DNA of 64,000 nucleotides from Casuarius casuarius (GCA_003342895.1 PTFA01000055.1:3565629-3629628), one strand, 5' to 3'; positions 39,595-52,220 are shown, numbered from the stretch's first letter. Program-made: numbers and translations. The notes: generated by a model not told the origin, from the sequence alone.

Positions 39595-40526
39595 GTAAGA
39601 AAATAAATGACAAAAGCTTTATGATTGTTTGTAACAATGCACAACATAATGTCACTAATTGCTACAACATCTGTAATGAAATATTCATGATATAGTCATT
39701 GTAAGGAAATGCAGCTATACAACACCTCTATTTTGTTTCTGCAGGCTGAGGTCTAAACTGCCCCTGCTGGTATCACTTAAACTATAACATTATTAGAATG
39801 GACCTGTGTCCAGTGATGACCTTATGCAGAACTGTGACATGCCATCTAAAAGTGCCCGCAAGACCAGTGTTGGCTCAGAAGCTGGCTTAGACTAAGGACA
39901 TATCTCATAAAACCTCCTTTATTCTGTTCCTTAGATAAGAAGTACATTACGGACTTTGTGATAAGCAACAAAAGATTGTGCGTATGTATGCAGATATAAA
40001 TAATATGTTTATGTAGGTATAGACACATGTAGATATGTTCTAGCCAGGGAAAATTAAGGAAAAAAAAAATCTAAGAGAAGGATCATTTACCAGAAAAGGT
40101 GAGTGACACTGTAAGATTTAGCTTGCCCAAAACTGGGCAATTAGGAGGAGTTCCTGCCTTCCTTCTAAGCTTTGGCTGTTTCTTCTTACTCAAAATCTGG
40201 GGGGAAGCTTTCAAAGTGAGAGAATAGAAATGCCAATACAGAAATGGAGGCTTCAGTCTAGCTTGCCTTTTGGAACTGATATTTTGATTTTGAGGGGAAA
40301 AACGTTCTTCCCGTGGCTTCCATTGACTGCAACTTATCTATGTCATAAATCAGACAAAAGCCTGCTAACTCTACTTTGCCTGGGGCAAGGTGTTTTAGTT
40401 ACTATTTTTTCATCATGTAACCAAAACCAAAATAGAATTATTTTTAATATAGTAAGATAATTCCTCCTAAGAGTCCCATCTGTGCTGCTTTGCAAAACAC
40501 AAAAAAGAAGGGGAGAGGAGAGAAGA

Positions 40527-40544
40527 GGGCAGGGCAGGGCAGGG
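40527..40544 (+). repeat. G-quadruplex motif from AGGGC repeats
   Basis: GGGCAGGGCAGGGCAGGG has four G3 runs with 2-nt loops, fitting the canonical quadruplex pattern with short loops. It lies about 930 nt after the exon 4 donor on the sense strand, so it would be present in the pre-mRNA. A purine-rich stretch precedes it. Confidence 0.7.
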
Positions 40545-41785
40545 ACAGGTATATGACCATAAATTAGTCCTTTAAAGGTGACAGAGAAGACTTGACAGCA
40601 GGTTATGTCCAGATAAATTGCCAACATTGGTAAGAACTGAATTTTTAAAACTGTTTGTAATAAAAACAAAATGGTTGCTGTAGCAGCTACTTTAACAAGG
40701 GATACTTTTCTCTGCAGAAATATATACTGCACTGTATAACACCATAATCCGTTCTTCCCTCTGTTAGCGCTCCTAATATTTATCCATTTTAAAAGGAGTT
40801 AGGAGGGTGTATTGAAGGAAAATGGGATCCAAACATTGTTGTAACTGTATATGCTAACCCCAGATTTTAAAGATGCACTAAAATGTCTGGCACTTCATAA
40901 GCTTGCAACGTACATTTTGAAGAATTATTTTTTTTTTAAGTAACATAACTAATCTGAGTTTCTAATCCGCAAGCTGTTTTCCTATAGAAAGGTTAACGCA
41001 GTGAGTTGACAAGCGATCCCCGAGGTCATGAATTCAGCAAGATGAGAAGAAACTTCAGATGTTGTACAATCAAGAATCCTCAGCTGTAATAACCAATGAT
41101 AGCAAAAAAGGGTAATGAGATACATATCAAAACTCATGTTTCAGGATTTAAAGTAAATTTTATCCCCTGGGATTTAGAATTGAACATCTATGGAAGCAGA
41201 TTATCCTGTATTCCTATCTTTACCTACTCTGGGGGTTTCCTTTCTCTGATACATCTCCTGTGGCCATCTCAAGGACAGAGTACTATATTGGATTCTGGCT
41301 CTGATCCAGTAAGCCATTTACTATATTCAGAGTGCACATACATATGTGTGTGGCTTTTTGTACAGCTACAAAGATTTCTTAAATCTGTTCAGAGATTATG
41401 GGAGATGATGGCAGGAAAAACAGAAGAATGAATTTCCCTGAATTTTAGTAGGTGCTCTGACCATGTGGGTCAGGCTGAAGGGCACTGAGTTGTGTCAAAT
41501 ATTTGTAGTCTCTCCTTTGTCTGCAAGTGAGTTGATTAAAATCTCTTGCAGACAAGTTTTAAAAATAACAATATAGATTTTTGTGTCCAGCAAGACATTT
41601 TAAGGCTATGTGGGCTCTTTGAATGGTATGGTCTGTAATGTTGATTACAGGCACAGTTATAAGCAAGCACAATACATGTGAGTGCTGTACAAAGAACATA
41701 TTGTGAAACATTGTGTTCTTAAATGATGTTTTATTTTGAGCCCTGGTTTATTTGAAGTCACCTGGAAAATGAATATGTATATTTT

Positions 41786-41920
41786 AGGCCAGGTTTTCAA
41801 AGGTCAAAAAGAGCACTGAGCATTTAGCCCTCCGGAAAACATTGGTGTCTTGTTGAGAACTGAGTTATCTGAAAATGTGGCTTCTTTTGTGGCTGCTGAG
41901 CTCTTTGAAAAGTGTGGCCT
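41786..41920. repeat. Terminal-inverted-repeat (MITE-like) element in intron 4
   Basis: The left end AGGCCAGGTTTTCAAAGG and the reverse complement of the right end AGGCCACACTTTTCAAAG form terminal inverted repeats. Both then continue with GAGC and CTGAGCA/CTCAGCA. Length is about 135 bp. The 'ggccaggttttcaaa' edge matches the edges of ancient amniote palindromic elements. A non-autonomous DNA transposon origin is inferred; no transposase is present. Confidence 0.5.
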
Positions 41921-42589
41921 TCAGTTTTATTAAGGAGAAGTACTCAATCATTTTTCTTTTTAATATTAATATTGGCCTGTTGTCCAGGATAACCCCCAAA
42001 ATATGATTTAGATCAATTGACAGTAGGTCTGGTTACCTGCTGAAGTTTGGCTAAATTAGAGAAGTGCCACTTCTTGTCAGGAGTTCAGAAAAGAGATAAG
42101 GAACTGTTAATAAAACTAGATTTCTAAAAATTGCTTGACAGAAATTTTCTGATCAGATCCAACCTTGAGAATATATCTACAGAATGTTTATGAAGACAGA
42201 ATTTGTCTCTTTCATTTTACATTTTTTTTAAAGCTTGCTGTTAGTGACTTAGAGCATAACAACGGCCGCACCACTGCAGATCCTGGGGTCAAGCAGCTCA
42301 CTACCTTACCTGCAGTAATGGCCAGAGGCAGGTGTCTTGGAAAAGGTGTAAAAGAACAAACAGGGCAAACATATCGTGATACTTTCGCAGACTGCAGCAT
42401 GTTGTGTTCAGGGATCTCATAAGCCAAAGGAGTATCTTTGTGTTCAATAGCCTTTTCATGATTTTTTTTCCCACGGATTTGTCCACTGATTTCTTTGAAA
42501 TTATCCACTACGAACTTTAAATATGCACAGTTTCTCTGAGTTATCTGCCTTGGCTTTGAATCTACTACCTGCTAGTTTCATTTTGTGTT

Positions 42590-42740
42590 TCTCAGGTTTT
42601 ATAATGTAACACTGAACAATTGTTTCCTGTCACCTGCCCTGTACACTGTTGATTTTAGATACCTCTATCACACCCCTTCTTTTTCTCCAGGTTGAAAGTT
42701 CCCAGACTATTTAATTGCTTAAGATACAAAAACCACCTCA
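42590..42740 (-). mobile_element. CR1-like 3' end fragment, antisense
   Basis: The + strand run ATACCTCTATCACACCCC, then CTTTTTCTCCAGGTTGAAAG and TTCCCAGACT, resembles the antisense 3' portion of CR1 elements, where 'cctctatcat' precedes 'ttctccaggctgaa' and 'cccag'. The identification is by remembered consensus and is old and divergent. Confidence 0.45.
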
Positions 42741-43899
42741 TATTTTAGACATTCATTGTCTCCCTATTCAGTAACTTTTGTAAATAGTACATTCTTCTGG
42801 AGAAATTAGTTCATGCTTGTTTAACATATTAGCATCATAAAAAAGTTACATGAGAATGAGATGAAAACAGGGAGGAGTAAACAAGTACAGCTGAGTCATG
42901 TAACTTTACCTCATAGAGATATCATACTAAGAAATCATAGAAATGCGACAAATCAGCCAGTAGAGGGAACCAATTAATGTAATGTTAATATTGATGTGGG
43001 GATGACAGTCGTCATATTTAAACAAGTTTATTCACTAATCACTACAAAATATGGTGTGGAACATAATTTATATGCCATTCTGTCACTTCATAAATGTTTG
43101 CTCTGAGGTCTACATGCATTTGTTGCTTAGTGAAAAACAGTACAACTCCAACATAGTCAACACTTATGTGCTCTGAAGCATTTTAGTAAAAAAGGTTTGG
43201 AATTTCTTGCAAGTAAAAGTGCATGTGTACTTACCGCCTACATTACTCACACAGTTGTCAGACGTGTTCAAAGCTTCATACACTCGTACAAGTTTGCTGT
43301 CACTTGTCAGAACAGATATAAAAAGAATGACTCACAGATGGCATGAATTGCCTTGGTTCCTTTCATTTGTGGTCTGTATCATATATTGCGATCTATATTC
43401 TGGCAAAGGCTTAGCAGGCAGAGGTGTGGGCACAGACTTTCAGTAGACAGTGAGTAACTGCACATGCACGTGGGCAATTGCATAGGTAATTTGATACACA
43501 GTTTCCCAATTTATTTACGCCATTTTGCTCTTATTATGCCTGCAAATTATGTGCATAATTTTTTTCGTGTTTTTGCCTTTGGTAGTTCATGTGCTTCTTT
43601 ACAACTCAGATTTTCTATGCATATGCTACAAATAATATAAATATTTATTAGCTTTTAATAGCAAGTTCTGTCATTACAAGGTACATTATAACTTTAAGGC
43701 CCAGACCCCTAAGGTTGCTGCAGAAGTACAGTCCTGCCACAGGTCCAAAGCATACCTGTCGTGCTCATGATACACCAGTTACTAGGAGGATACTGCACCA
43801 TCTGCCCCAAATGTCTGGTCATCTTTGCTGTAAGATCCTATTTGTCCTGTCCTACCTTCTTGGTTGGGTTGGTTAAGGCTTTGGGAAATGGAGTAGATG

Positions 43900-43965
43900 T
43901 ATTGTAGAAATGTTGGTTGGAAGAGATCTCCGGTGATCATCTAGTGTGACATCCCACTAAAATCC
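43900..43965 (-). mobile_element. CR1 LINE 3'-end fragment, antisense
   Basis: The + strand ATTGTAGAAATGTTGGTTGG, AAGAGATCTCCGGTGATCATCT and AGTGTGACATCCCAC segments match the antisense CR1 3' tail pattern 'atagaatggttgggttggaagggacct-gatcatctagt-caaccccc'. A later CACCTCCCACTAGA (44012-44025) also fits CR1, so the fragment may reach about 44060. Confidence 0.65.
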
Positions 43966-43996
43966 ATCTCTGGCTCTATCTATTGTCTAGCAGTTT

Positions 43997-44725
43997 TTGG
44001 GGCAGCACTGTGCACCTCCCACTAGATTTGCTGTGCCTCCACACTTCATGCACTCTGCAGCCCAGGGTCATCTCTCAGCTGACCTGTCTTATACTTCCAG
44101 TAGGAAACTTCTGGGAAAATTTCAGAAAACTACTTTTGAGCGTGCCTTAAGTCACACCCACCTGCTTTGTAAATGTATCCTGGCACACACTGTCTTTCCC
44201 AGCAGCCACCAACTGACATCAGAAAATGAACCAAAATGGGCCCTTCCTAGGAGAACCCTTCAGCAAGGGGAGACAGAAGCCAACTCTCGCACTGGGTTCT
44301 GGGTGCCTGGGAGGGCTGGGAGCGCTAGGTGCCTCGGCCTCGGTGATGCCCTGATCTTCAGCATGCCTCCACAGCTTGTCACTCACAAAGGTGGTCACTT
44401 TATCCCTCAGCTTTTAACACACACATCATTTTGCATGGGTTTTGTTTTGAGGGGGGGTTTCTTCTCTTCTCTGTATCTTCTCTTTTCTCGCTTCCTTTGG
44501 ACCTTTTCTTCCTCGGAGTCTTTATTTTCATCCTTATCTTTCTTTCCTTCTCTTGATTCTCAGTGCTTTGAAAAATCAGCCCTACCAAAAGCAGAAAGAA
44601 AATTTCTCACTTCCAACCAAAATCAGCCAGCCTTGCTTATTTTATTTTCATTTCATTATTGGCTCAGGCATACACATAATAACACTGCTGAGGACACACC
44701 AGAGAGAAACAAGATTCAGCAGTGA
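43997..44725 (+). other. Longest ORF of the window (242 codons), unassigned
   Basis: This ORF inside RAB3C intron 4 begins in sequence abutting a CR1 scrap. I recognise no family. The N-terminal part is His/Ser/Thr-rich; residues about 155-185 are Phe/Leu/Ser-rich because the DNA is a pyrimidine-rich tract (about 44460-44570); the tail is polar. There is no Kozak-quality context or clear promoter. It is mildly longer than expected by chance in 64 kb of six-frame sequence, but the low-complexity tract explains part of that. Probably not a gene. Confidence 0.15.
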
Positions 44726-44729
44726 TTAG

Positions 44730-47700
44730 ATTTCTTCAAATTAAATCTATTTAGAATCCCAGTAAGCTTGAAAGCAAAGCATTTTTCAGTGCCATATGCT
44801 TATACAGCGTGTAATTCAGCACCCATTCACTTATGTGTGATCTGACTGGGCCTACAAGATTAGGCCTGCCGGTAAAATTGGGCAGGAAAACATCTGACTG
44901 GTTTCTGAATCCTACCAGGGCTTGGGTATAAGACAGCAACTCTGCAATGTGAAGTAGGGGTGAACCTTCACTTGTCTATAGGTCCTTGGGGCACAGACGC
45001 TGGGGGATGTTAGGCATCCATGAGTTTAGGCAGCAACCAAGGAGACATTTTTAGGGCTGTAGCTTTGACATCTGAGTCCGGAATGAAGTGGGACCTGGGA
45101 CCTCAGCTCACGGCTCGCTAGAACGCAGAGTTGTGCGTTGCCTCTGTGCTGGCTGGAGGCCTGCGGGAGGAAGGCAGGGTCACCAGCAGCTTCAAGAACA
45201 CTGGCATATGATTACTTTCAACTTTGTATTAAAAGTGAAAATAATTGGGTTGTGCAGGAACAGGCCTTTTGCATATTTTCATCCTTCGCCATTTTTTAGC
45301 TCTTTTAAAAAGGCAAATGTTACTGCCAGAGGAAGGAGCCAGACTGACAGCACTGGCAAACACAAAGTCTTTGCTTTAGTCATAACAGACACAGAGTATT
45401 GGCAGAGTGATTAAAGGCTCAAAAGCACCTGTCCACAGGATGTTTTTTTACGGGGGAGAATTGCCCATTACTTCCATGGACTCTGAGCTGCATTACAGGA
45501 AAGTTACTTAATGACAAAGCGAAGCAATTTTTTTGCTCACCAAATGTCTCCTGTAAATAAACAAGAAAAAATTTCTTTGCAACAAATGTAATTTATTCCT
45601 CAAATGCCCTATTTCATAAAGTATCTGGAAGCCACAATCAAAGTCAGTACAACTGGAATTTATGTGGAAAACTTTTGTCCTGAAAGACTGAAAAAAAAGC
45701 ATTTACTAGACCGTACCCAGTAATTGCCCCTCAAATCTGTGCATTCTGTCATAACTGAGTGTCTCCCTTTAGCATTTTTTTTCCAATTTGGCCACCCTAA
45801 AAGGAGGATAAATATCTTAGCATTTCTATTAACAGTGACTATATTAGCTCTGTCTAGAATGGTGCTAAAGCACTTCTCTCTGCTGAGAGAGCAACAGCAA
45901 AGTTCTGCCTATTAGCTAGGTGGGGCATAATGTTCTTTTAATACTTTTCTCAACCCTGTCCAGCACTTGGCCTTTTCCGGACAGCATAGCTCCCACTCGG
46001 CCAGCCTGAAAAGCAGAACACACTGTCACCAGATCTTCTAGCATGGCTGCAGGTGCAGGAAGTCCTCTGAAGAACAACAGTGGTCACAAGCTACTTTCAG
46101 TATGGTTTCCTAGGAAGGAAGATCTTTGCAACCCTGCCATGTGTCCCTATATCTGTCTCTCTTTTTGCGAGATGGCTAGAGGTCTCAAAGATGTTAAAAG
46201 TTCTGAGGAAGTGGCAGCTGAGCAGGGGAGCTGTAGTTGCCTTGAGTGAGAGAAAGCCTGCAATGTGAACACAAACCTTATTAGATGTTAGAGAATTTGC
46301 TGCAGGCAAGAAGATAAGTGTCTGTCAGTGCCCACTCCAAAACTGACCACAGGTTGCAAACACAAGAAAATGGGCATCGTTAGCTCCACTGCTTTTTGCA
46401 CTATCACATTGTTAAATGATTCTATCCCACAGCTTCCTAACCTTTGCGTTTCATATACCATGGCATTACAAAGAGAACAGCTTCCTGCAGCTGCTTCTCG
46501 CTCTGATGTTGCAGTCTTCCTTTCACTCCTCAAAATACCAGATTGAAGAGGTCGCTGGTAAGAGCAGTACTAACAATCACCGTTCAAGCTTGTCTTCGAG
46601 GAAAGAGCTGTTGGGAGAACATGGCTTTGCGGACATCTGTTAAACACAGCCTAACAGTCAGGGGAGATAAATAAAATTGTCTTAGTTGTGGACAAACACT
46701 CTGAAACGACAAGGTATTCCTGATCAGCTGGTGCAACATTAACATAGCTCTTGTCTGTATGTGACTTGGCTTGGAATTGTGCTTAAAATGTGTTAGTTAG
46801 TGTGTCCTTTCGGTGTCACATTTTCTTGGAAGATGAGAGGGTGCAGAATGTTCTTCTCTTTGCATATGGCTCTCCTTTCTGTTTTTTTCTTCCTTATTTT
46901 TTGAAAGCAGGCATAAACAAGCAATAATGAGCACTGATGAAGGAGCATCTGCGGAGCCAGCACAAGTGCAAGACAGAGAGGGAATGAAGTCAGTAATTCA
47001 GGCTGTTTATTTGTTTCAGGGTGGCTATCTAAACTGCTTTTTCTTTGTGAGAACAAGGAGCAAGCCATTCCCCACTGCTTCTTCTGAAGTTGCAGAGAAG
47101 CTAAAATAGTATCCGGATCAGTTCTGTAAACCTGGACTATCTTGTGCTCTGGAGCTTTAATCCGTATCTCCCACGTGCTGAAAGGCCTTGGCCGTTTTCT
47201 CTCCTCACCATGTCAGACTTCAAGGTGCCATGGGATAGGAAGGGAGTTCATTCTCCAGGGAAGGGGAAGAATAAGGATTATGTCCAGATCTGACTTGTTC
47301 TTGTGAAAAGTGGCCTCAGCAGGCAAACGATGCAGGGGAGAGAGAGGACCCGGTCCCGAGGCATTTCATGGATTGCTGGCTGTAGCTCCCCTTGCGAGCA
47401 GGGCCACCCCGCTGGAGGGCCGGCGGGCTCCTGCTGTGGCAGGGCTCTGCCAGGGCTGCCGTGATTTGAATCAGCGCTAGAGGGGAGAAGGTAGATGCGG
47501 AAAGAGACACACAGGTGAAAGGAGAGCAGCAGGGAAAGTGAAAGAGACACGAAAAAGGGAGATAAATGAGAACAGCTTGATGCATCTTCCACACACAATG
47601 TTCACGCTCAGGGAGCACTTTGATAATTTGGGGTTTTCTCAGTTTCAGCTGTGTTCTGCCTTATCTACCCACCTGCCTCTTGGGCTTTGTCGTATCTTTG

Positions 47701-50700
47701 CAGTAATCTGCTCTACCCTGTCTCATCCACATCTGAAGTACAGATCATGGTGGGAACATGGTGTTCTTTGAGCTCTGCTGTCATGATAACTGCAAGGGAT
47801 TCACCTCACTTCAGTCTCATACTCACATGGAAAATCTTCCTCTCAGTTAATAGCAAACACTGGAAAAAAACCTGAAGAAATCATTAAAAGGCATAGGTCT
47901 GAGGCCCTCATACACAGGCATTTTTGAAGCATGGGGTCTAAGCTCTATTAATAAAATATTTGCCAGATGAGTCAGGAGGAGGGGAGAGGTCACTGGCAAA
48001 AAGCTCTGCAAAACGTTCATAGCAAAGTGAAAAACAACCAGAATTCAGGAGTTTGTACCTCTTTCTAGTTTTTTACTGAAGTACTTATTCCAGACACACT
48101 CCTCGAGGAAATACAGCCTCTATCTCTCTGAAACTGTTGCACAGACATTCACAGGCAGAGTTAGTGATATTGATTTTTTTAAACTGTGCACAAAACATCT
48201 CTTATCTGTCTTAACTGTGTACACAAGACTGTCCTATATGACCATTTCTGCATCTACAAGACCAGTTTCTACTGACCATTTACAACCACCTTACCTGAGT
48301 ACAGTTCAGTCCATCCTACAGCAGGAACTGTGCAGAGGGGCAAGGGAGAACATGCTGGGGTGCCCAGGTTCTCCAGCCAGCATATTAATCAATGCATTTA
48401 AGCATATATATAGTGCCTATCAGCTGACCTCTCCACAGCAGGGGCTGCCTGGGACTTCAGGACTATCAGAAAAATCCCATCTGGAGATCTCCTGTAAGAA
48501 TTACTCAAATGCTTCCCTAGGAAGGCAGCTAGGGGTTCGGCCAATTATCTTCTCTCGGGTCAGTCCATTGTCTCAAATCAGTGCATTGTCTCATCTGTGC
48601 AGGGACTAGCTGGGAGGGTTCCTGGACCACCCAGGGAATTAATGATTAAGTGGACGTGGTGCGTACACAGGCACAACTTGATACGCAGCTACATCACTAC
48701 CGTGACTACAATTTCCTTCTTATGTCAACATCGTACACAAACTCCATAGATTTTGACATAGCTGTACTGTATATTTTTACTATATTTGTATAAATATGGC
48801 TCTCTGCTTGACATTCTATAGGCCCCTGTTTTACTGATAAAATGGGAGCTTCTTAGTTTTCGTGCTGTTCTTACGCAGTACCTCCTCACTGTGGCAGAGG
48901 ACCTGTTTTCTTGCTCCTGCCTGTGTTAGATTCTTTCCTGACATCTGTCTGCTCTCTTCTTTGTGACTTCTTTCCTTTCACTTTCTGCTTTTCTCTGTTC
49001 AGATATCTTATCTACCTGTCTTACCTGTTATTCATTATGTAGCTCCTGTGCCAGTTATTCTGTCTTCCCAGTAAAACATGCTCCCGTCAGAAACATCTTT
49101 TAGATTTATTCTTCTTCCTTCCGTTTTCTCCATGCTGTGGTGTTCCAGTCCTGAGGGGTCCCCTTGTTGCCCCTCAACCCTTCTGCCTTCCAGCCCTGCT
49201 TGCATCCACCTCCTTCTCCTCATTCTGTCTCCATTGCCCTAAGCAGTGAGGGAGTAGTGCTTATGCTATTGCTTTTCCACACATCAGATCACTACTACTT
49301 GTACACTAAGACCTTTCTCTGCTTGCAAGGCATTGAAGCTGGCAGGGAAGGCAATATTTACCAGAGAAACGTCCTTGCTGTGTTAGGCACATTTGAAGGC
49401 AGTGGGCCCTCCTTTGATTTCATGCTCAGTTTTCATCTCTGTTTATTTATTTGAGAAGGAAAAGAGCTCAAATATGGAATGGGAACAAGGAATTAGTGCT
49501 TCTTAATACTCATGGGATCGTGGGCGGTGACATTACTGGATTATGGTCAGACTAGAAAGCTGTTATCTAGAGAGTAATAATGATATTCTTTCACAGTTGT
49601 GACTTGTTTGTACTGTAAATACAGACTGATGTTCCCAGCAGTCAAGGGAGTAACTCTTGATTTTACGCCATCTTACTGAAGTTATATCTACTTTGCAATC
49701 CAAATGTTCTGATTTCAGCTTACACAAGCACAGACAGCTGCCCAGTACCTTCCCAGCTGGGTCAGGGCAGCCTGACTGCCACAGCTCACACTGCTTCCAA
49801 AGTCTAAATTAGATAATGACCTGCAGTCACCCTTTTGGATTGCAGTGTAGACATATCCTGAAGTCAAATCTAACCAAATCAGCCTCTTTGGAGTGGCCAC
49901 TTTCCTCCAGTTCCTGCTGAGCAGATGCCAACGACTATGGAAAGCTCTGCCTGCACCACTACACTGCAGGGCTGCAGCCAAGCTCCAGCACAGAGCACTG
50001 AGAAGGAGGAGGCCATTCTTTCCCCCAGGTGCTCCCCAACACATCTGAACAGTCATCTCTGGCATGAAGCTCCACAGGAGCCCTGAAAACCACCAGCAAG
50101 TGGGGCTACACCTTCTTTCCACCTTCTCCTTCTATTTTAAAATGAAGAAGAGGATCCTGCTAAATCCTGCTAAACTAAAACAAACAGTTGGTTTGAAATG
50201 CAGATTTAAATCATCTCCCAATATATGATTTCTGTATACTATGTCTTTTATTATGTATGTTTTTTCTGCTTTCCAGACACATGTAGAAAGGAGAAGTTTT
50301 CAAGTCAATATATGGAGGGTTAACCTCACATCAACATTAATGGAAGTTGCAGGAATAAATCCCTTTACAGTGTTTGTATCTCTAAGGGTTTATTATCTAA
50401 ACTATCTACAAACACTAACTTTGGTCTCTAGTTAGCTCCTATGCATTTAAGCAGTTTGTGACATTTCAGCACAAGACACTTTATGTAAATCAAAAATATT
50501 AAGAATATTTAGAACAGAGAAGTTAGTTAAGTTAGTTTTTGCCCTGGTTATTAGCACATGCTGGGCTATCATGCCAAGCTAAATATAATTATTTACTGCA
50601 AATCTACACTAATATTTGGACATGCAAAAGCTATTCGTTAAGCAGTTACTGGATTAATTGGATTGCATATTATATCTTGTTTAGAGAGCATATTGAATGC

Positions 50701-51935
50701 ACAGTACTAGTGTTATCTAAGAAGTTGCATTTAATTTTCAAGTGGCCTTTTGAAATTAAAGATTAGCCCATTCACTAGAAAGCACACACCATATGCAAAA
50801 AAAAAAGCTTTCTCCTTTTCTGCCAAGAGTTTAAAGTGACTGGCATTTTCTGACTGGGATTTTCCTCATAACAAAACACCGTGGTAGTTGTACATTGTTA
50901 CACAGAGCTAATCAGAAAGAATCAAAACAGTTCTGCAGATGCTCAGCCACTTCTGCAAGATTACCAGTGGATTAGATGTTTTGTAAACTGTCTTAATATT
51001 GAACCCTTAGGCACTGGAAAGACAGAATTACCAGAAAGTCTTAAATTACCAAGGAACCCTCGGGTGAGAGCAACGCAGTAACTGTGGGATAAGATGGAGT
51101 GCAGGAGAAAAGGCTTAAAAACCAAACAAACAGAAAAAGACAAAGGAGGCGCAAAGGAAGCAAGAACAGGGGCAGCTCCAGCACTGGCAGAAAGTGGGTG
51201 GACTGCAGGCCGAGCAGCAAGCTGCCTGCCTGGCTCCGGCGGCTGCGGGAGATGGGAGACACAAGGGACAAACTGGGGCAGAGGAGAGAGCTCAGGAAAG
51301 CTGGCTCTGCTACCTACAGACTTGCAGTGTCTCTTCTAGGTTAAGATAGACTCTAATTTTTACCTTTGGGGTAGTACATTGGGCTTGGATAGATTAAAAA
51401 GTCCTTCTGTATAAATGAATTAAGGAGACAAAAGTATGTATCTTTGCTCATTTATTTATTTATGTGTTGTTTTGGCTTGGGGGTGTGCCTTTGTTCCAAC
51501 AGATGTTCCTCTATTCTAAGTAGATATCACATTGCAGAAATCTTCCCTTGCCTTGTTTGTTTTTCTTACCTGGTTGTTTCCAGATGCAATTTTCTATTTT
51601 GGCACCAGGTTAATGACACAGTGGAAACGGCTGTTTCCAGTAGAATAATGCTCAGCAGAATGTAATAGAGATGGAAAACAGTAGATTGTTCCTTCACAAT
51701 GGCCAGACATATAGGGCATTTCAAACATAATAGTACTCTCAAACTGCTGTCAATTTTGAGATGAAACCATTTTACAGTAGAATACGCTTAAGAGAATGGT
51801 TTTGGGCCAATCACGATTTTAGCTGGCTTGGTATAAAGCAAATAACTCTAATGTAGATTCTCTGATTGTTTTACAAATTTAACTGCTCTTGCAATATCTT
51901 TGCAATATCGTGTGTGCTCTTACATGTTTACTTTC
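44730..51935. other. Intron 4 second half, nothing firm
   Basis: GC content rises in places (about 45080-45180, 47390-47480, 51150-51290), with CpG but no island-like length. The 135-codon minus-strand ORF at 49715-50122 includes a GCAGTGTAGACATATCC motif like a repeat edge and no protein family. Confidence 0.5.
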
Positions 51936-51939
51936 TGAG

Positions 51940-51964
51940 TGTATCTCCACTCTTCCTTCCCCAG
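51940..51964 (+). promoter_or_regulatory. Decoy 3' splice site upstream of RAB3C exon 5
   Basis: The sequence ATCTCCACTCTTCCTTCCCC followed by AG (51963-51964) is a strong pyrimidine tract plus acceptor, stronger by eye than the authentic acceptor 68 nt downstream. Its use would add 68 nt (51965-52032). Read from the exon 4 phase, this adds 23 codons including the completed Gly and then hits TAG at 52030-52032, the very bases of the normal acceptor. The product would lack the SAK motif and the prenylated tail. Whether it is used is unknown. The good branch point at 52012 lies downstream of this AG and would favour the true site. Confidence 0.5.
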
Positions 51965-52008
51965 GAGAGGTCTGTGTATTTATTGGAGATATTGGAATAT
52001 GTTTCAAA

Positions 52009-52013
52009 CTAAC
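52009..52013 (+). promoter_or_regulatory. Candidate branch point of intron 4
   Basis: CTAAC is a perfect match to the vertebrate yUnAy branch consensus. Its A (52012) is 21 nt before the exon start, within the usual 18-40 nt range. Confidence 0.5.
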
Positions 52014-52032
52014 ATGTTGTTTATTTTATTAG

Positions 52033-52220
52033 GTTTTGAATTTTTTGAAACAAGTGCCAAGGACAACATTAACGTCAAGCAGACATTTGAGCGACTCGTG
52101 GATATCATCTGTGACAAAATGTCGGAAAGTTTGGAGACAGATCCCACCATTACTGCCGGCAAGCAGAACACACGGCTAAAGGACACCCCCCCTCCTCAGC
52201 AACCCAACTGTGGCTGTTAA
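52033..52220 (+). CDS. RAB3C: RAB3C terminal coding exon (exon 5) with stop
   Basis: The exon completes the split Gly codon (G|GT) from the upstream exon and adds 61 residues before TAA at 52218-52220. It starts [20 protein letters not shown]: the G5 motif SAK lies at 52053-52061 and contacts the guanine base, and the remainder forms the final helix of the GTPase fold. The hypervariable tail reads [19 protein letters not shown]. The C-terminal CGC is a CxC motif, expected to be geranylgeranylated on both Cys by Rab GGTase with REP for membrane anchoring. The tail (ESLETDP, KQNTRLK, TPPP) matches RAB3C and differs from RAB3A (QDCAC), RAB3B and RAB3D. The acceptor TTATTTTATTAG is pyrimidine-moderate; a good branch-point candidate CTAAC with A at 52012 lies 21 nt before the exon. 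An open frame also extends upstream to 51939, but phase and homology set the border at 52033. Confidence 0.97.

Larger units (their letters stand above)
39595..52032 (+). other. RAB3C: RAB3C intron 4 (complete, 12,438 bp)
   Basis: The donor gtaaga is at 39595-39600 and the acceptor AG at 52031-52032. It is a phase-1 intron splitting a Gly codon, and both borders are fixed by the uninterrupted protein across the junction (AEQLG then FEFF). A second acceptor-like site lies 68 nt before the true one and is listed separately. The intron holds CR1 scraps, one inverted-repeat element, a G-quadruplex motif and a 242-codon ORF without recognised domains. Confidence 0.9.

Noticed and set aside
49715..50122. 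135-codon minus-strand ORF
   Set aside because: Composition follows a moderately GC-rich stretch; no domain. A GCAGTGTAGACATATCC motif hints at a palindromic repeat edge, but no partner arm was found.
51939..52032. In-frame extension of exon 5 upstream to 51939
   Set aside because: The open frame continues by chance. Phase from exon 4 and Rab3 homology place the exon start at 52033.
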